A stretch of 64,000 nucleotides of DNA from Lycorma delicatula (GCF_047948215.1 NC_134455.1:156904575-156968574); one strand, 5' to 3'; counted from the first letter of the stretch, positions 23,173-35,286 are shown. Notes: generated by a model not told the origin, from the letters alone. Program-made: numbers and translations.

Positions 23173-25520
23173 TCGGATTAATACTTTTAAAATGGTTAGG
23201 ATATTTGCGATAAGGACATCGTCCTTATCGCAAACAATGCTGTTGTTCCAAAGTGCGCTTTCAGAATCGGAACATATAAGAACTCTCTCTCCACAGAAAT
23301 GTTTTTTTTAGCAAAGAGCTTGCAGGGTAGCAATGGGCCCTGCCGTGTTCACATTTTCCATATCTGGCAGTTTCCACGAATGAACTTCCCCATTTATAGA
23401 TATAGAGCATGTTCAGTGTTAGAACTATCAATAACAATTTTCATATATCCCTCATGGTTACTGATGATTGTAGAAAACGCCTGTTGGCTGGTTTCTCTTT
23501 TATTTTTTCATAAGAGAGATCTTATCTTCAGCTTATAGTTAGTAAGAGCCATCCATGGAGGTGTTTCTTTTGTAGAAATTACTATTGTATTTGATTAAGC
23601 AATTCCGTGTTTTGTTGCTAGCTCACGCTATCATATTCCGGCTGGTCTAAGTAAGTTTTGTGGTGTTCATATAAAGCAGTCAAAGGCTTCCTTAAACTAT
23701 TTTTTAAACTATTAAAAAATTTATAGTTTTTATGGGTAGGAAAGACCCATTAAAACTATATTTGCTGCGTATCTGAGTGATAAGATTTACGCCGCCTGTA
23801 TAGTAATGGCATTACGTCGCCTTCAGACATTATACTAATCATCTGGTTTATACGGAAAGCCCCTGCGGCAAATCTGATTCTATTTGTTATATGCAACGCG
23901 TAACTTTTTAGGTGTGTTTTTCTAGCGGGTGCAATACACCCGTAATCGAGCTTCCATTAAATCAATGTTATATATAATTACAGAAGTGTATTTTTATCTG
24001 AGTCCTAATTAATGTTCGATAAATATTTAAAAATGTTTCTAACACTCAAATCCTGTATATGTAGTTCCCAAGTAAGGGACTTTTCTAATAAAATTATCTA
24101 AAAACGTATAACCTTTCTTTGTACTGAACAGGATGGCCATCGACGGTCAGAACAGGACGTTAGTCTTTGCAATCTCGTTAAGGGTGTTTATAGGTCGATG
24201 CAATTTATACTTTACTGTAACTGTTTTGTTTATTGTTTACTGGTATAAAGGATTGTCACATCATCAATGTAAATTTTTTCTGATTTTTCCTGGATTGGCT
24301 AATATTAGATTATTGATGGCGCGGTCGTAAACAAGGTACCGCTCCGCTCAACGGTGAACCTTGAAGTATGCTATTTTCCGATTTGTCATCTGACGAGTAC
24401 TCATTATAAACCCATACTTAAAAAGTGCGGTCGAACATGTAGTTACCAAGTAATACCGGTAGATTGCCGCGAATGCCCCATTCATATAGTTGAAACATTA
24501 TTCAATGGGTCAAGTGATCTCATGAGCCTTCTGCAGATCGAAGAATACTCCAACAGTGTTTCCTAGTGATGAAAATGTTGTATATAGTACTTTCTAAATT
24601 GAAAATTTGGTCAGTATTTGAATGGTACTGTCCAAATCATGCTTGATGTAATGATAAAAGACCTGTTTCTAAAATCCAAACGAGAATCGATTATTTATCA
24701 TTTTTCGACGATTTTTACAATAACACGCGTCAAGGAAATACGACGGTAACTATTGGGATCGGTTAGATTTTTATATTTTTTTTTTGAAATGGAACAATAC
24801 ATGTTTTCTCTTTCACTGTCGCCGATACATTCCATTCTATCATATTTGATTATATAATTCTAGCAATCTAAGTTTTGCAGCGGTGCTTAACTGTTTAATC
24901 ATGACGGAATGTTTTTCGGCCTGACCAGATGCTGTATTGCCGGTTTTCTTCAAAGTTCTCACAAGTTTATCTATTTAAAAGGTTCATCGTATGAGAGATT
25001 CATTTCGGTTACAAAATTTAGATGATCTTCAAATTTCGATTTTTAAAACATTCATTATAATCACTCGTTCTAGTGGCTTTTTCGACTTGATTGTTTATAA
25101 TCTGCGAATCCACTAATTCAACATCAGATTGAAGGCACGTTATGGGAGTAAAGTTTGTACTCCCACAGGTGACCTTCACTTTCTTCCAAACGTCTACTGC
25201 AGTGGTATTTCTGCTAATGGATTACATGTATTGTTATTAGGATCGTCTTTTTGAATCTAAGCCTTTTGGCATATGTACTTTTTAAAAGCGATTAGATTTT
25301 GCAATATTGGACGTTTCTTGAAAGCGTTTATGCTTTTTTCTTCCTTTTTTTACTTAACTTATTTCATTATGCCACCGCGGAACCATCTTGGTGGAATGAT
25401 GAAGTAATTAATATCAGTGATCGCCATGTAATTTGTAGTAGTTTTGCAAATTATTATTTATTTCGTATTATTATTAGTGTTATTTATTATTGTAAAGGCT
25501 AATTCCAACATTAACTGTTT
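23045..25520 (-). pseudogene. I-like LINE ORF2: linker, reverse transcriptase and RNase H
   Basis: From right to left on the minus strand, a linker resembling the tryptophan-rich segment after I-type endonucleases lies at about 25400-25150. RT fingers follow at 25080-24690 (LVRTLKKTGNTASGQ, LSTAAKLRLLELYNQI, DPNSYRRISLTRVIVKIVEK). Then come motif A near 24550 (the FFDLQKAHEIT reading), motif B (ILQGSPLSGA) near 24340 and the active site YIDDVTIL near 24260. The thumb (KLRVAYNK and related) lies at 24050-23760 and RNase H at 23440-23050, with VIDSS, VLICSDSESALW and GNESADEAAR. The active-site DD and three RNase H aspartates survive, but many stops and frameshifts are present. RNase H after RT points to the I group rather than Jockey. 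The endonuclease is not seen upstream. Confidence 0.82.
23204..23234. repeat. Perfect hairpin inside RNase H coding (14-bp arms, 3-nt loop)
   Basis: TTTGCGATAAGGAC is followed after ATC by its exact reverse complement GTCCTTATCGCAAA. It lies in the RNase H reading between the SDSESALW and WTPGYAGI motifs and keeps the frame open. Confidence 0.85.
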
Positions 25521-27239
25521 AAATTTGTTATTGGGTGTAATTCTGTAAGTAATACGAAGTAAAAAAGTTACTACGGAACGTTTTACCTCTTTTTATTTCT
25601 GCGTGATATTTCAGTTTTCGCAAATTTGATTGCTTATAACTCAAAAAACGAAGGCATTTATCGATAAACCGTTTTCGCTATCGTTTTTATCGTTAAGGTT
25701 TACGTAATTATATTGGATCATATGTCCAACTTCCTATCTGAAAAAAATAGTTTGATTCTATTACGCTGATTCCAGATGGCGGACAAGAATTTCAAATACA
25801 TCATGAAGTTGTAATTATGTAGATTTGCGTATATTTTTTTCTCCTAGGATTCCTCAGTTCTGAAGTGTGGGGGTTCTATACTATAATATCACCCTGTTTG
25901 TATTCATACCTTCCCATTATCTTGGACGATGTATTATACACCATCGTTTTCTGTACAGCACTTTCTACATCACACGATTATAATAACTTACCTAAAAAAA
26001 TCGAGCCCTTCTTCAAATATATACGTACGTCTTTGTGTCTTCTTATCTGACTCTCTTTCAACATTTTCATTTATTCATTTACACTTTTAAACCAATTTTG
26101 TCTTGTTTTTGTTATCCTATTCAACACACTGTACATTTGAGAGTTGTTATTTCTGTATTAGCTAAAGTATTTTTTTTCATCTTGTAAATTGCTATTTTAA
26201 TGAACTTCGTTTTCAAACTTGTAGTATTTTTTCTTACTATCCTTTTTTGACTCCACTCTCTGCAACGTGGATTAGAATTGACGTGAAGTAAGTAAATTGA
26301 GTAAGACGTTATTTAGATTCCTTCTTCATTTCCTTACTTCTTATTAATCATTTTACATTGTGATGAAAATTTCTTGCATTCTACATTTTTGTTCCTATCT
26401 TTCTATTAATCTTTTTGTCTTTTACCAGCTAACTAACCAAGTATTTAAAAGTAATATTACGTTACATTTTTTTCTATAGCTATTAGTTATACTTTTTGTT
26501 TTCATATAGTTAATATTATTTTATTGAAAACTTTAATAAACTTTAAAACTTTTTTTATGAGAAACATTATTATTTATTTTTATGTTTTTATATTAAACTG
26601 TTTGAATTTTAAAAGTTTTACTTTTATCTGTTATTACTGATATCTATCTTTAAAAATAACAAAACTCTTTTTCATTATTAACAGAAAATTCATGTATTCC
26701 TGTCTGTAACAAATATTTATGTTACTATGTTATAAATTTTGTGACAGCATTTTGTATAAATTTTCAGTTCAACGGGTAGGTTCTTTGCGTTTTAATAACC
26801 ATTTCATTTGTTGAGTACTACTCATTCAGCACGATTATTTCAACGGAAACATTTGAGTTTTAGATGTTACGTATTCAGTGGTTTTAATTATTTACCATAG
26901 TACGCATGCTGTTTAATAAATATTTACTGTGCTTCATTATACAAAGTAGTTTTTGAATGTAACATACTAGTAACTCGTATGATTTGATTTACTTTTAATT
27001 GCTTGAATTATATTTTGAACCTCAGTACGTATGCATTTGTACCATGTATATTTAGTTCATAAGAATTCATATTGCCTTTTTTTGTGAATTCACGAATACT
27101 TATACGTTATTTTAATTTTAAGTGTTATTATTATATTATCTGATCAGATTTTTAATAATACCGCAAAATTCAAACACCTTTGTAAATATAAATTCTTTAT
27201 TTGAGTTTTGTATCTTCATTCGACATAAATAAAAAAAAG

Positions 27240-27273
<34 letters not shown>

Positions 27274-27874
27274 CATAAACGCCCTTGAACATACATGGAT
27301 TTTGCAGTTTGATAAATCGATAACGCTATTCATGGTTTACATCATTTGAAAACTTGAATCTATTACGGTAGGGTAGAAAATCATATTCTTTCAACATTAT
27401 GTTATTTTATGAAAAACATTTAAAATAATGGATCAGGGATGGAAAGTGTCGTTTCTATAAATATCTTATCATTTTGATAAGAAAAATATCCGAACGCATT
27501 TACCAACTACATTTTATTTTCATTAAAGTTTACATTTATTAGAATATTTTTAATAGAACATTTTAGTAATATTTTTAGTCGAGTTGTAATTGGAAAGTGA
27601 TAAAATAAAAGTGTCTACAGATTGCCGAGTAAGAAGAATTCTAGATACGATCAATACGTACTTAAAAGTCTAAGGGTGATAGTTTGTCTTTAGTGTAATT
27701 TTTTCATAGTTTAAAAATCAATTTTTTTCTATGAAGTCCATATACTCCAAACGAAGCAACTATTACAAAAGTATATGACAATAGGTTATAAGGACATATT
27801 ACTCTCGCAGAGTAGAATAACTAGTAACCTAAATAAAATTGTTTCGTGTGATAATTTAAAACGTTTTGATAAAT
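25521..27874. other. AT-rich intergenic DNA, no gene seen
   Basis: No supported gene. The segment 25570-25830 has the look of an anonymous interspersed repeat, mid-GC with CGATAAACCG and CAGATGGCGGAC blocks, but has no second copy here. A TA-rich tract lies at 27240-27270. Confidence 0.6.
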
Positions 27875-28087
27875 TTAAATCATTTGTTTAACTTTCCACT
27901 TGGTAGGGAAGTACGTATTCCGGAGGATACAATTAAAGTGGTGCATCATGTACTGGATCGCTTTGGTAGGAATAACAAATAGCATCTTATTAGTGATATT
28001 TAGTGTGAGTTTTGTCCCTTCCTGATCGGTTGTAGAACCTCTGCTGAAGAGAATACCTTTAATAGGTAGACTCGTTGGACTGCTCAC
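27875..28087 (-). pseudogene. Jockey-like LINE RT fingers fragment
   Basis: A 70-codon frame contains ITNKMLFVIPTKAIQYMMHH followed by FNCILRNTYFPTKWKVKQMI. This matches the fingers of Jockey-type reverse transcriptases (GKMLKELP, IFNAILR, YFP-QWK). The usual next motif (a lysine-proline-containing segment) is absent because the homology stops at about 27870, leaving no palm or active site. It follows the ORF1 remnant at 28100-29709 with the endonuclease missing, so the two are probably parts of one internally deleted, 3'-truncated element. Confidence 0.72.
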
Positions 28088-28693
28088 TTCGAATCTCTAG
28101 TCGTTCTCTTACTCAACGACGGAAAATTATTATTATCCAAACCAAAGGAAGCAGTCCGTTTATCCTGAGTTCTGATTGGAGTGCCGGTCTTTGAAGCCGG
28201 TAATACTCTAGTCCTCTGCTTTCTATCCGTGATATACTTATATACTCTGCATCCCCTATAATTAGCAAGATTGTCTGACTGGCAGAGCGCACAGACGGCC
28301 GGAGTGTTTCTATCTTTAGGACGGTCTGCAGTCCTGTGGCTCTCAGCCCATTTAATGCATCTTTAAGGCCGCTTGCAGTTTTTTCATAATGCCGTAATGC
28401 TGACAGCGCATATGCTGGACTAAACCAGGAGATTTTCTCGACTTTAACACCACAATTAGCGATTTATTTCAGATTAAAAGCTGTTTGTTGTTATCTCTGG
28501 GATCAAGATTAACAAAAACGTCGACAAGGGTTCCTTTGTGATCCAGTGCGCCTAGCATTAATTATACTTTGAACTGCGTGACCGTTCCTCAAGCTCTCCT
28601 TTAATTAAGTCGATCGGAACGGAATAATTTTAATTCCTTAGTACAATCCGGAAGGCTCTTTCTTCCTTTCTAGTAAAGTTACGACCGATCAGA

Positions 28694-28706
28694 TTGCGCT
28701 CACGCA
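28694..28706. repeat. Target-site duplication, left copy (13 bp)
   Basis: TTGCGCTCACGCA here and TTGCGCTCACACA at 29166-29178 match at 12 of 13 positions and bracket the insertion in ORF1. Confidence 0.82.
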
Positions 28707-29165
28707 TAGGGGTATCTCAGGAGGCTCATTATAATAGTACGTGCAAGCTTTTGTTAAACTGAAAAGTTTGTTAGAGGTAACATTTAGGATAAGTCATAGG
28801 CTAAGTATTCCTTATGTGTCGGTGGGTACATCGTTCGGCATCTCTGATACCGTTTCGGAGCTTTTCCTGCTCTTTGAAACAAGGGGCTACAGGTTGTAAA
28901 AAAAAGGCAAGGAGTAAATAATTTTTCATAAAAAAAATACACGAATCGTGGTTGTCGTGTAGGGCCGGGAGGTAGCCCCGTTGGTTAGGGTGCTTTGATC
29001 CGCCCACATACAAGACGGCGGGATCGGAGCTCCCTGATGATGGCATCAGAGATCCTCGAGGTTTGAGAGGGCGGCGGGGAAGCGTAGGAAATGTGCAAGG
29101 CACACTGCGACCGCGCATTGCCTAACGGTGGGGACTGGTGGTCTTGGGGAGTTTAAAAAAAAAGG
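28707..29165 (+). mobile_element. Insertion with tRNA-like SINE head and A-tail
   Basis: The 459-bp segment interrupts Jockey-like ORF1 and ends with an A-run just before the right target duplication, so it is oriented on the plus strand. Within it, from about 28962, TAGCCCCGTTGGTTAGGGTG resembles a pol III A box. GGCGGGATCGGAGCTCCC, about 45 bp later, resembles a slightly degenerate B box. A GC-rich body follows, ending GGTCTTGGGGAGTTT and then the A-run. The left 250 bp is not tRNA-like and has its own short A-runs, so the insertion may be composite (one repeat in another) or the SINE may have carried flanking DNA. Confidence 0.65.
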
Positions 29166-29178
29166 TTGCGCTCACACA
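29166..29178. repeat. Target-site duplication, right copy (13 bp)
   Basis: This is the partner of the repeat at 28694-28706. ORF1 reading resumes from it on the minus strand with VCERN. Confidence 0.82.
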
Positions 29179-29709
29179 CAAAGTCAATAATCCGCTTGTA
29201 GACGTCCAGATCTTTTTAGATAACGCGTAATCGTTTGGTGCTGAATATTCTTACACTGTAGTCACACTTTTTAACCGTCGTTTTAATTAATTCATAAAGC
29301 CGGATAACATCGGCGATGCCGTAAATAGTACTATCAGCTGGGGCTTAATTACGTTCTTTTTAGAGGCATTGATATTACCATCCTTCATTGGGAGATCTTA
29401 AAACAATTTGTTAACAGTAAATCTGTGGTAGCAGCGTGAGAATGTGCTGCTACCTTTTGTGAAACGCAAAATTGGTACCGTCGCCATGGTACAGAAGGTA
29501 TCTGCGAGCCTTTGGTGAAAGCATCACTCGCGCTGTCGGAGAAATTACTCATATCAAGTACATAATTGTCTCTAATAAGCTTGCGGCGGGACTGATTTCT
29601 TGAATTCCTTTTCAAGGGCACTAAGGGTTCAAGCTTTTTATGACATTTGATAATGACCACTAGCTGTCGCCTGATCCTCTTCAATTAGAACAGCTGGAAG
29701 CTGTTTCAT

Positions 29710-31127
29710 TTTGTACTACCTCCGTAGGTTGTAGGTTAACACAAGATACGTTTAGTATACAGAAGTAAATAAAATGCAAAGATAAATAAATGAAGTTAAA
29801 TACCGTGTGATACCTTGATTTTTTCGTAAACAGCTAATTTAATCAGATTATAATTATTCATGTTAATTAATTAATTTTAAACTGCAAACTTTTGTTCCCT
29901 TTCAAATAAAAGTTGATGTTTAAGAACTTTAAATTCTATCTGCTCAGAATTAAATTCTCCAAACGACTCTATTGTTAAATTTTATAATTTAAAAAGTTAA
30001 ATTTATTTGAAATCTGAAAATTGAATTACTCCAAACAAAAATTGAGTTTTATAAAAAAAATTTTCTTGTATAATGAAAATGTAAGTTTGAGACCCGATTT
30101 TTAAATTAGGTTTAAATTTTATTTGAAATTTCAAAGTTTTTACCTTAATGGAGCCTTAAATTAGCCTTAATGGAGTTTGCTCGTGGGGTAACCTACATCC
30201 GCATATATATTGTTTTATCTTGAAAACAGAAAATTAGTTCAAACTAAGGTTTAGTTAATTAGGTCTTGCAAACTTGGTTAATGAAAATTTGGTTAATAAG
30301 CATTTACTAACTTACTATTTTCATGCATTTCATCAAGTAATCATTAATTTATCGTAACAAAACTTTTGAAATGTATAAAAAGTTGATTGTTATACCATGT
30401 TTCTTGTTATAGAGAAAAGATTACCACATTTCAACATTTATATGTGTAACATTCTATTTAAATGTTGTTTTTTGGTGTTTATAAAATTATTATCAAATTT
30501 ATTTATCCCTCCCCCACCGAAAATAAAGTATATATAAAATTTTAATGTATATTAATTATAATGATAAAAAGAAATGAATAAATATGAATTTTCTACAACT
30601 TTGTTTAATTTAAAAATGTGGAACTCAACATTTTTTCAATTAATTTCCTTAAAACATATTTATACTTTATTTTTTACTGATCTTATTAAATTAATATATC
30701 TTATTACATTTATATATTCAATTTAAATTACGGACAATTTTCTCTTTAAATAATCTTATGTTTAGCGATGCTTCTCTAATCTAGAATTTCCTTAGGTTTT
30801 CCACAATTCTTTAACGCAAGTGTAAAAACTTCAGTCCCTGCTATTAACCGTTGATGAAATTACTTATTTATTAATTGCTGGTGTGATAATGCATATTTAT
30901 GTTTTGCTGTGAATGAAACATGTGTCTATTAATTTATATTAAATACAGATAAAACTTATTAAAAGTACAGAAAAAAAAGTAGTATTAAAATATTATAATA
31001 GAACAAGATGGATGAGAAAATCATTTTTACGATTAGAAGAAAATACTAATTGGATCGCAATCACTATTGTACGCAACAATAAAACAAACTTATTTTCTAT
31101 CACTTATAAAAATTTCTTTTATCTTAA
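29710..31127. other. AT-rich intergenic DNA, no gene seen
   Basis: No supported gene. A short direct repeat CCTTAATGGAG occurs twice at about 30142-30175. The overlapping plus-strand frames from 31012 run into family A and are not coding. Confidence 0.6.
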
Positions 31128-32220
31128 AAAATCTGGCAAAGTATTGCATGACCTTCCGGCTACAGCAAAGTCATACAATCCTTGCACAGCTTTTTATTAC
31201 AAAATATTTTCGGCTTTGCCGGAAAGGTTTTGCATTTCAAACATTAAGAGTCTGACTTTTAGTTAAAAAATAAATTTAAAAGGGAATTGTTTAAAAGTAT
31301 TGAAAAACTGTAGCGTAACCTTTTTGAAAGTAATGAAAAAAATTATTTCTGATATTAGATCCGGAATATAAGTTGCAAAGCTACTTTAATTTTAATAGCC
31401 CTTCAAATGATGAAGAAAGATACAAAAAAATTTAGTAATAAAAATTAAAAAAAGAATCAAAAAAACAAAACAAAGGGAACATGTATTTTCAGAGGTGGGG
31501 AATAAATTTTAAGTAAAATATTTCTAAATATATTCATATATAGTTACGCTTAATAGATTTTTTTAAGTAAAGTTTTCTCTAAATCTATCATCCCCTTCAA
31601 TAAAGGCTAAAATAAGAAAAAGAAAGTTTTCAAAAAACTTTTCTGCATTTTAAGTTCGGAGTCTACAATTATAAAAATTGTAAACATCTGCTGATAATCT
31701 ACATGAAGTATAAACTCTCAAAATATTCTTGAAAAATAATTAAACCGAAGGGCGATACAGCAAAAGAACAAAAAAATATATTTTTCAATTTTAAAAGATG
31801 GGGGTTGATTTTTTTTTTTAAATTTTCTTTTTGATTATTTACATATATATATATATTGCAGGTAATAAATCTGCTTTAAAAAGTTTTTTCTAAAATACCT
31901 TAGAAGAAAATCGAAATTACTTTTTTCTCGATATCCTCCACTTCTTTAATGAATATTGAAAAAATTAATATGATCAATGCTTCATATGTAGAAATATTAA
32001 AGCCAAATTTGAAGAAAACCATTATGGTGAATCCTGAGACATAAGACCTTTAGTAGTACGTCACACATACGTGCATACTTACATAAGTACATACGAACGG
32101 ACATACGTAAATATATATGTTTTTTCTTTTGCTCTGGATGATCTAGATGGATCCTAAAACGTAAAGATTTGAAAAAAACCAAAACCCCATTTTTAATATG
32201 ATACCATATTTCCCTTTAAT
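31128..32220 (+). repeat. Dispersed repeat family A, copy 2 (uninterrupted)
   Basis: This is the uninterrupted partner of 15551-16600. It starts AAATCTGGCAAAG and ends near ATGATCTAGATGGATCC and a GATTTGAAAAAAACC block that corresponds to AAATATTTGAAAAATCG in copy 1. The two are in the same orientation about 15.6 kb apart and clearly diverged. Two frames at 31012-31266 overlap its start and are incidental. Confidence 0.75.
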
Positions 32221-32552
32221 ATTACTTCTATCAGGGCTCACTCACCCGACCATCTAGTCAGGGAGCTTTGCCCCTTGGACCCTCGACGCGTTCGTATCCT
32301 CATATTTGTGAGAATATTAAGTATTTTCAAAAATATTTTAAGAAAAAAAATATCAGAGGTAGAAAATATTTTTATGAATATTTTGTTGTTTTTATATTTA
32401 AAATAGGCTTAAGGAGTGAGTAGATATAGAATTTAATAATTTTTCATACAAATATAATGTTTAACGCTAACCATATTGATAACAAGAAATTGGCTTCTTC
32501 GTTTAGTCCTGTGTGTGTTCGGGTGGGGTTGTATTAGTACCCTCCAGCTGCT

Positions 32553-32886
32553 GCTATTGGCGGAGAGTGTACTACGTGATGAGCCGGCCGGATGCGCGCC
32601 AACGACTCTCTTCCTCTAAATAAAGATTCCTTTTTTTTACTGGTAAATATTAACTAATAATCCTTTTCTTTTATTAATAAATTAAATAAATAAAATTAAT
32701 AAATAATAATAATTAAAAATACAATTATAATATATAAATAAAGGTAATCTACACTTCGAAATTAAATTAAATAATCTGTAAATTAATTGACAACGGTCTG
32801 CTTCAAGCAGGAGAGAGTTGGTCAAGAGAGAGTCGTCGTGTGCAGCCGTCCGGCGCACCACCACTGGTCCGCTCTGTGCCAATAAC
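32553..32886. repeat. Imperfect GC-rich inverted repeat (about 65-bp arms, 200-bp spacer)
   Basis: The arm at 32553-32617 (GCTATTGGCGGAGAG, CGGCCGGATGCGCGCC, AACGACTCTCTT) is matched, on the opposite strand, by 32820-32886 (GTTATTGGCACAGAG, GCCGGACGGCTGCAC, GACGACTCTCTC). By eye about 70% of positions agree. The arms are much richer in GC than the AT-rich spacer. The whole could be an old foldback transposon or two inverted copies of one short repeat. It directly precedes family C copy 1. Confidence 0.65.
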
Positions 32887-32901
32887 AACTAAAATAAAAA
32901 T

Positions 32902-33597
32902 CTGATGTAGACACCATGTGACTTCTTTCTACCCCCTATTAAATTACATATACACATTTTTTTAAAAGAAAAAGTACATTTTTCATTAATAACTTTTGAT
33001 ATTTTTTCATATTTTTGTTGTTGTTATTATTGAATTATTATTTATCGTAAATTTTTTTTTACAATCAGAGGTTAATAATTATTAATAAATCAATATATTT
33101 AAATTAAAAACAAAATTTTTTTAAATGAAGGTGAAGTCTGATTCGAACGATGTGTCTTCCCCGTGTAAGATCCAAATATTTTATTAATTAAAATTTTATT
33201 TGGCTATAATTCTGGAAACAATAAAAATACGTACTACTTAGATATATCGTTGAAAAGCTCTCAATGAGGGCTTATTGCTGCAGTTAAAAAACGTCCTAAA
33301 TTCAAATTATTTTGGATTTTGGGCTTTTTTTAAACTCATTTGGTTCAGTCGATTGCAATGAAAAGGGGAGGTGGACAACTAGATGTTAAAACAGTCCTAA
33401 ATCCTAAATTTCAACATTCTACGGCTAATCGTTTTTGAGTTATGCGAGATACATACGTACGTACGTATAGACGTCACGCCAGAACTAGTCAAAATGGATT
33501 CAGGGGTGGTCAAAATGGATATTTCTGTTGAAATCTGAAAACCGAAATTTTTTTTCGATCACAATGCTTCCTTTACTTTGTACAAGGAAGTAAAAAT
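32902..33597 (+). mobile_element. MITE-like repeat family C, copy 1
   Basis: The left end reads CTGATGTAGACACCATGTG, then ACTTCTTTCTA (32921-32931). The right end is TACAAGGAAGT (33581-33591) followed by A-rich DNA. In the copy at 63711 the left motif reads ACTTCCTTGTA, the exact reverse complement of this right motif, so the element has 11-bp subterminal inverted repeats. The body has no coding capacity. Related sequence lies reversed at 41117-42080 and, for the left end, at 63711-63850. Size and structure fit a non-autonomous DNA transposon; no target duplication was identified. Confidence 0.65.
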
Positions 33598-35226
33598 ATG
33601 AGCATGTACGACAAGCAAACAAACCCACGCACCATCCCTCTTTATGAGAAATATTCCAGTTACACTCGCCGGGAATGTAGAAATTATTGGAGTCTGCTGG
33701 ATTAGATTTGCGAAAAACCGATAAAGCTATGTTGGATAATAAATTGCCATTTTGTAATTTTAAGAAATTTTTATTTTATTTAAGCTTTCGTAATATCGCC
33801 ATATACATTGTATTATATATAATGTAATAATATTGTTTTTGTAAGTTTTGTTTAAATATGCAATACTTATTTCTTAGTTGTCTGAATATAACAGGAAAAA
33901 GTAATTTATTACATACGCGTATGTTATAAAATATGACATACTAAATGATACCTGCTATTCGAGGTGCCCTTTTTTGTAGGGCTGAAATAATTTTTATTTT
34001 ATTTTAGTACCTTATATACTTATTTATTTATAAAGCAATAAATAATCTTCTATAAGAGACGGATATTCAGTCACCTTTATCATTATTATTAATATTTCTG
34101 TAGTGGAAGAAGAGTACCTCAAAGGCATAGTTAAATATGATATATTTATAAATAGGATGATACAGAAATTGAAGAAGAAGGTGGCGGGATAGGCGAAGGG
34201 AAATAAAAATAGTATAAGAAGGAGAAGATAAAGAAAGAAATTAAAATAAAGACATTTAAGGATGTTTATTTTTTCTTTTAGATTAAGAATATAACTATAA
34301 ATAAATACAACTATATTTAGACCTTTAACTAAATACTAAGTTGCAAGGTTGGCGAAGCCACACAATTAAAAATTTATAGAAATGACAAGCCGTTAAAGGG
34401 AAAATTACCTTACTGAGAATATAAAGTAATTGAGACTAAAATTTGTGTAATATATACATTGGTGACAGCAGACCATATGTTAGTATACACGGACACATAA
34501 ATAAGGTATATGTGTATATATTAAGTATACACATACGAGTATTTGTGGTTATTTTAGTTTAATGTTTTCTCTATAACAGTTATCATAAATTAATGTTATA
34601 TTGTATTCTTAGTTCATGATTTATTGTATTTTGTTTTTTTATTATGTTTTACTACGTGGTAGTTCATATCTTCTGTAATAGTCAACCGTATTTCGTATGT
34701 CTTGCATTAATTTTATCGCTTTGTTAAATTCTGTATCAATCGGATCATAAAAAATCTATAGAAGTAAAGGTTACTCTATCCCTATGTTGTAACGATACTG
34801 TGTTAATAAGATAAGAGAATGTGCAAAACGTTTTTTGTTAGGGCTTAGGTATATAGTGTTACACATTAACGTAATTTCTTTATAGGATGTATGAATTTAC
34901 ATCTGGAAGAAGCGCAGACTTATATACGTGTATAATTATTAAATAGTTTTTGGAATTATTGATTTGTTATATTAATTGTGTATTATGTTTCTGTAGTTTT
35001 TGAATGGATCATCTCATTAATGCCGTGAATACTAGTTTGCGATTGGACCAAACGCAAATACGATGACTTCTCCATGTGTGATAATTCCCGCTTCTATTAC
35101 ACTATGTCTAGGTAGATTTCATAAGAAAGCTACGTATTGTAATGAGTACCAGATTCGACTTCCGGAAAATTTCGAAATATCTTCGTGTTTCACATTCCCA
35201 GACCCCAAAACCATCGTCAGTTCAAA

Positions 35227-35227
<1 letters not shown>
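33598..35227. other. AT-rich intergenic DNA, no gene seen
   Basis: No supported gene or recognisable repeat. A slightly GC-richer stretch at about 33600-33720 is anonymous. Confidence 0.6.

Positions 35228-35286
<59 letters not shown>
35228..35286. repeat. (TA)n microsatellite
   Basis: A TA run of about 59 bp. It generates a tyrosine/isoleucine tail on a spurious plus-strand frame that starts at 35063. Confidence 0.95.

Larger units (their letters stand above)
28100..29709 (-). pseudogene. Jockey-like LINE ORF1, split by a SINE-bearing insertion
   Basis: The start is MKQLPAVLIEEDQATASGHY, with the ATG at 29709 (complement). The core before the insertion includes LYELIKTTVKKCDYSVRIFS and YKRIIDFVCERN. 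After the insertion it resumes with NFTRKEERAFRIVLRNL, ITKEPLS, a degraded knuckle region, and the last knuckle NTPAVCALCQSDNLANYRGC with VYKYITDRKQ. These are the landmarks of ORF1 proteins with a PRE_C2HC domain. Reading needs several frame changes, and stops occur in the N-terminal third. The insertion at 28707-29165 falls exactly at the end of FVCERN. ORF1 binds element RNA; this copy is non-functional. Confidence 0.82.

Noticed and set aside
28801..29118. 105-codon minus frame
   Set aside because: It lies within the SINE-bearing insertion, antisense to its tRNA-like head, with no protein signature.
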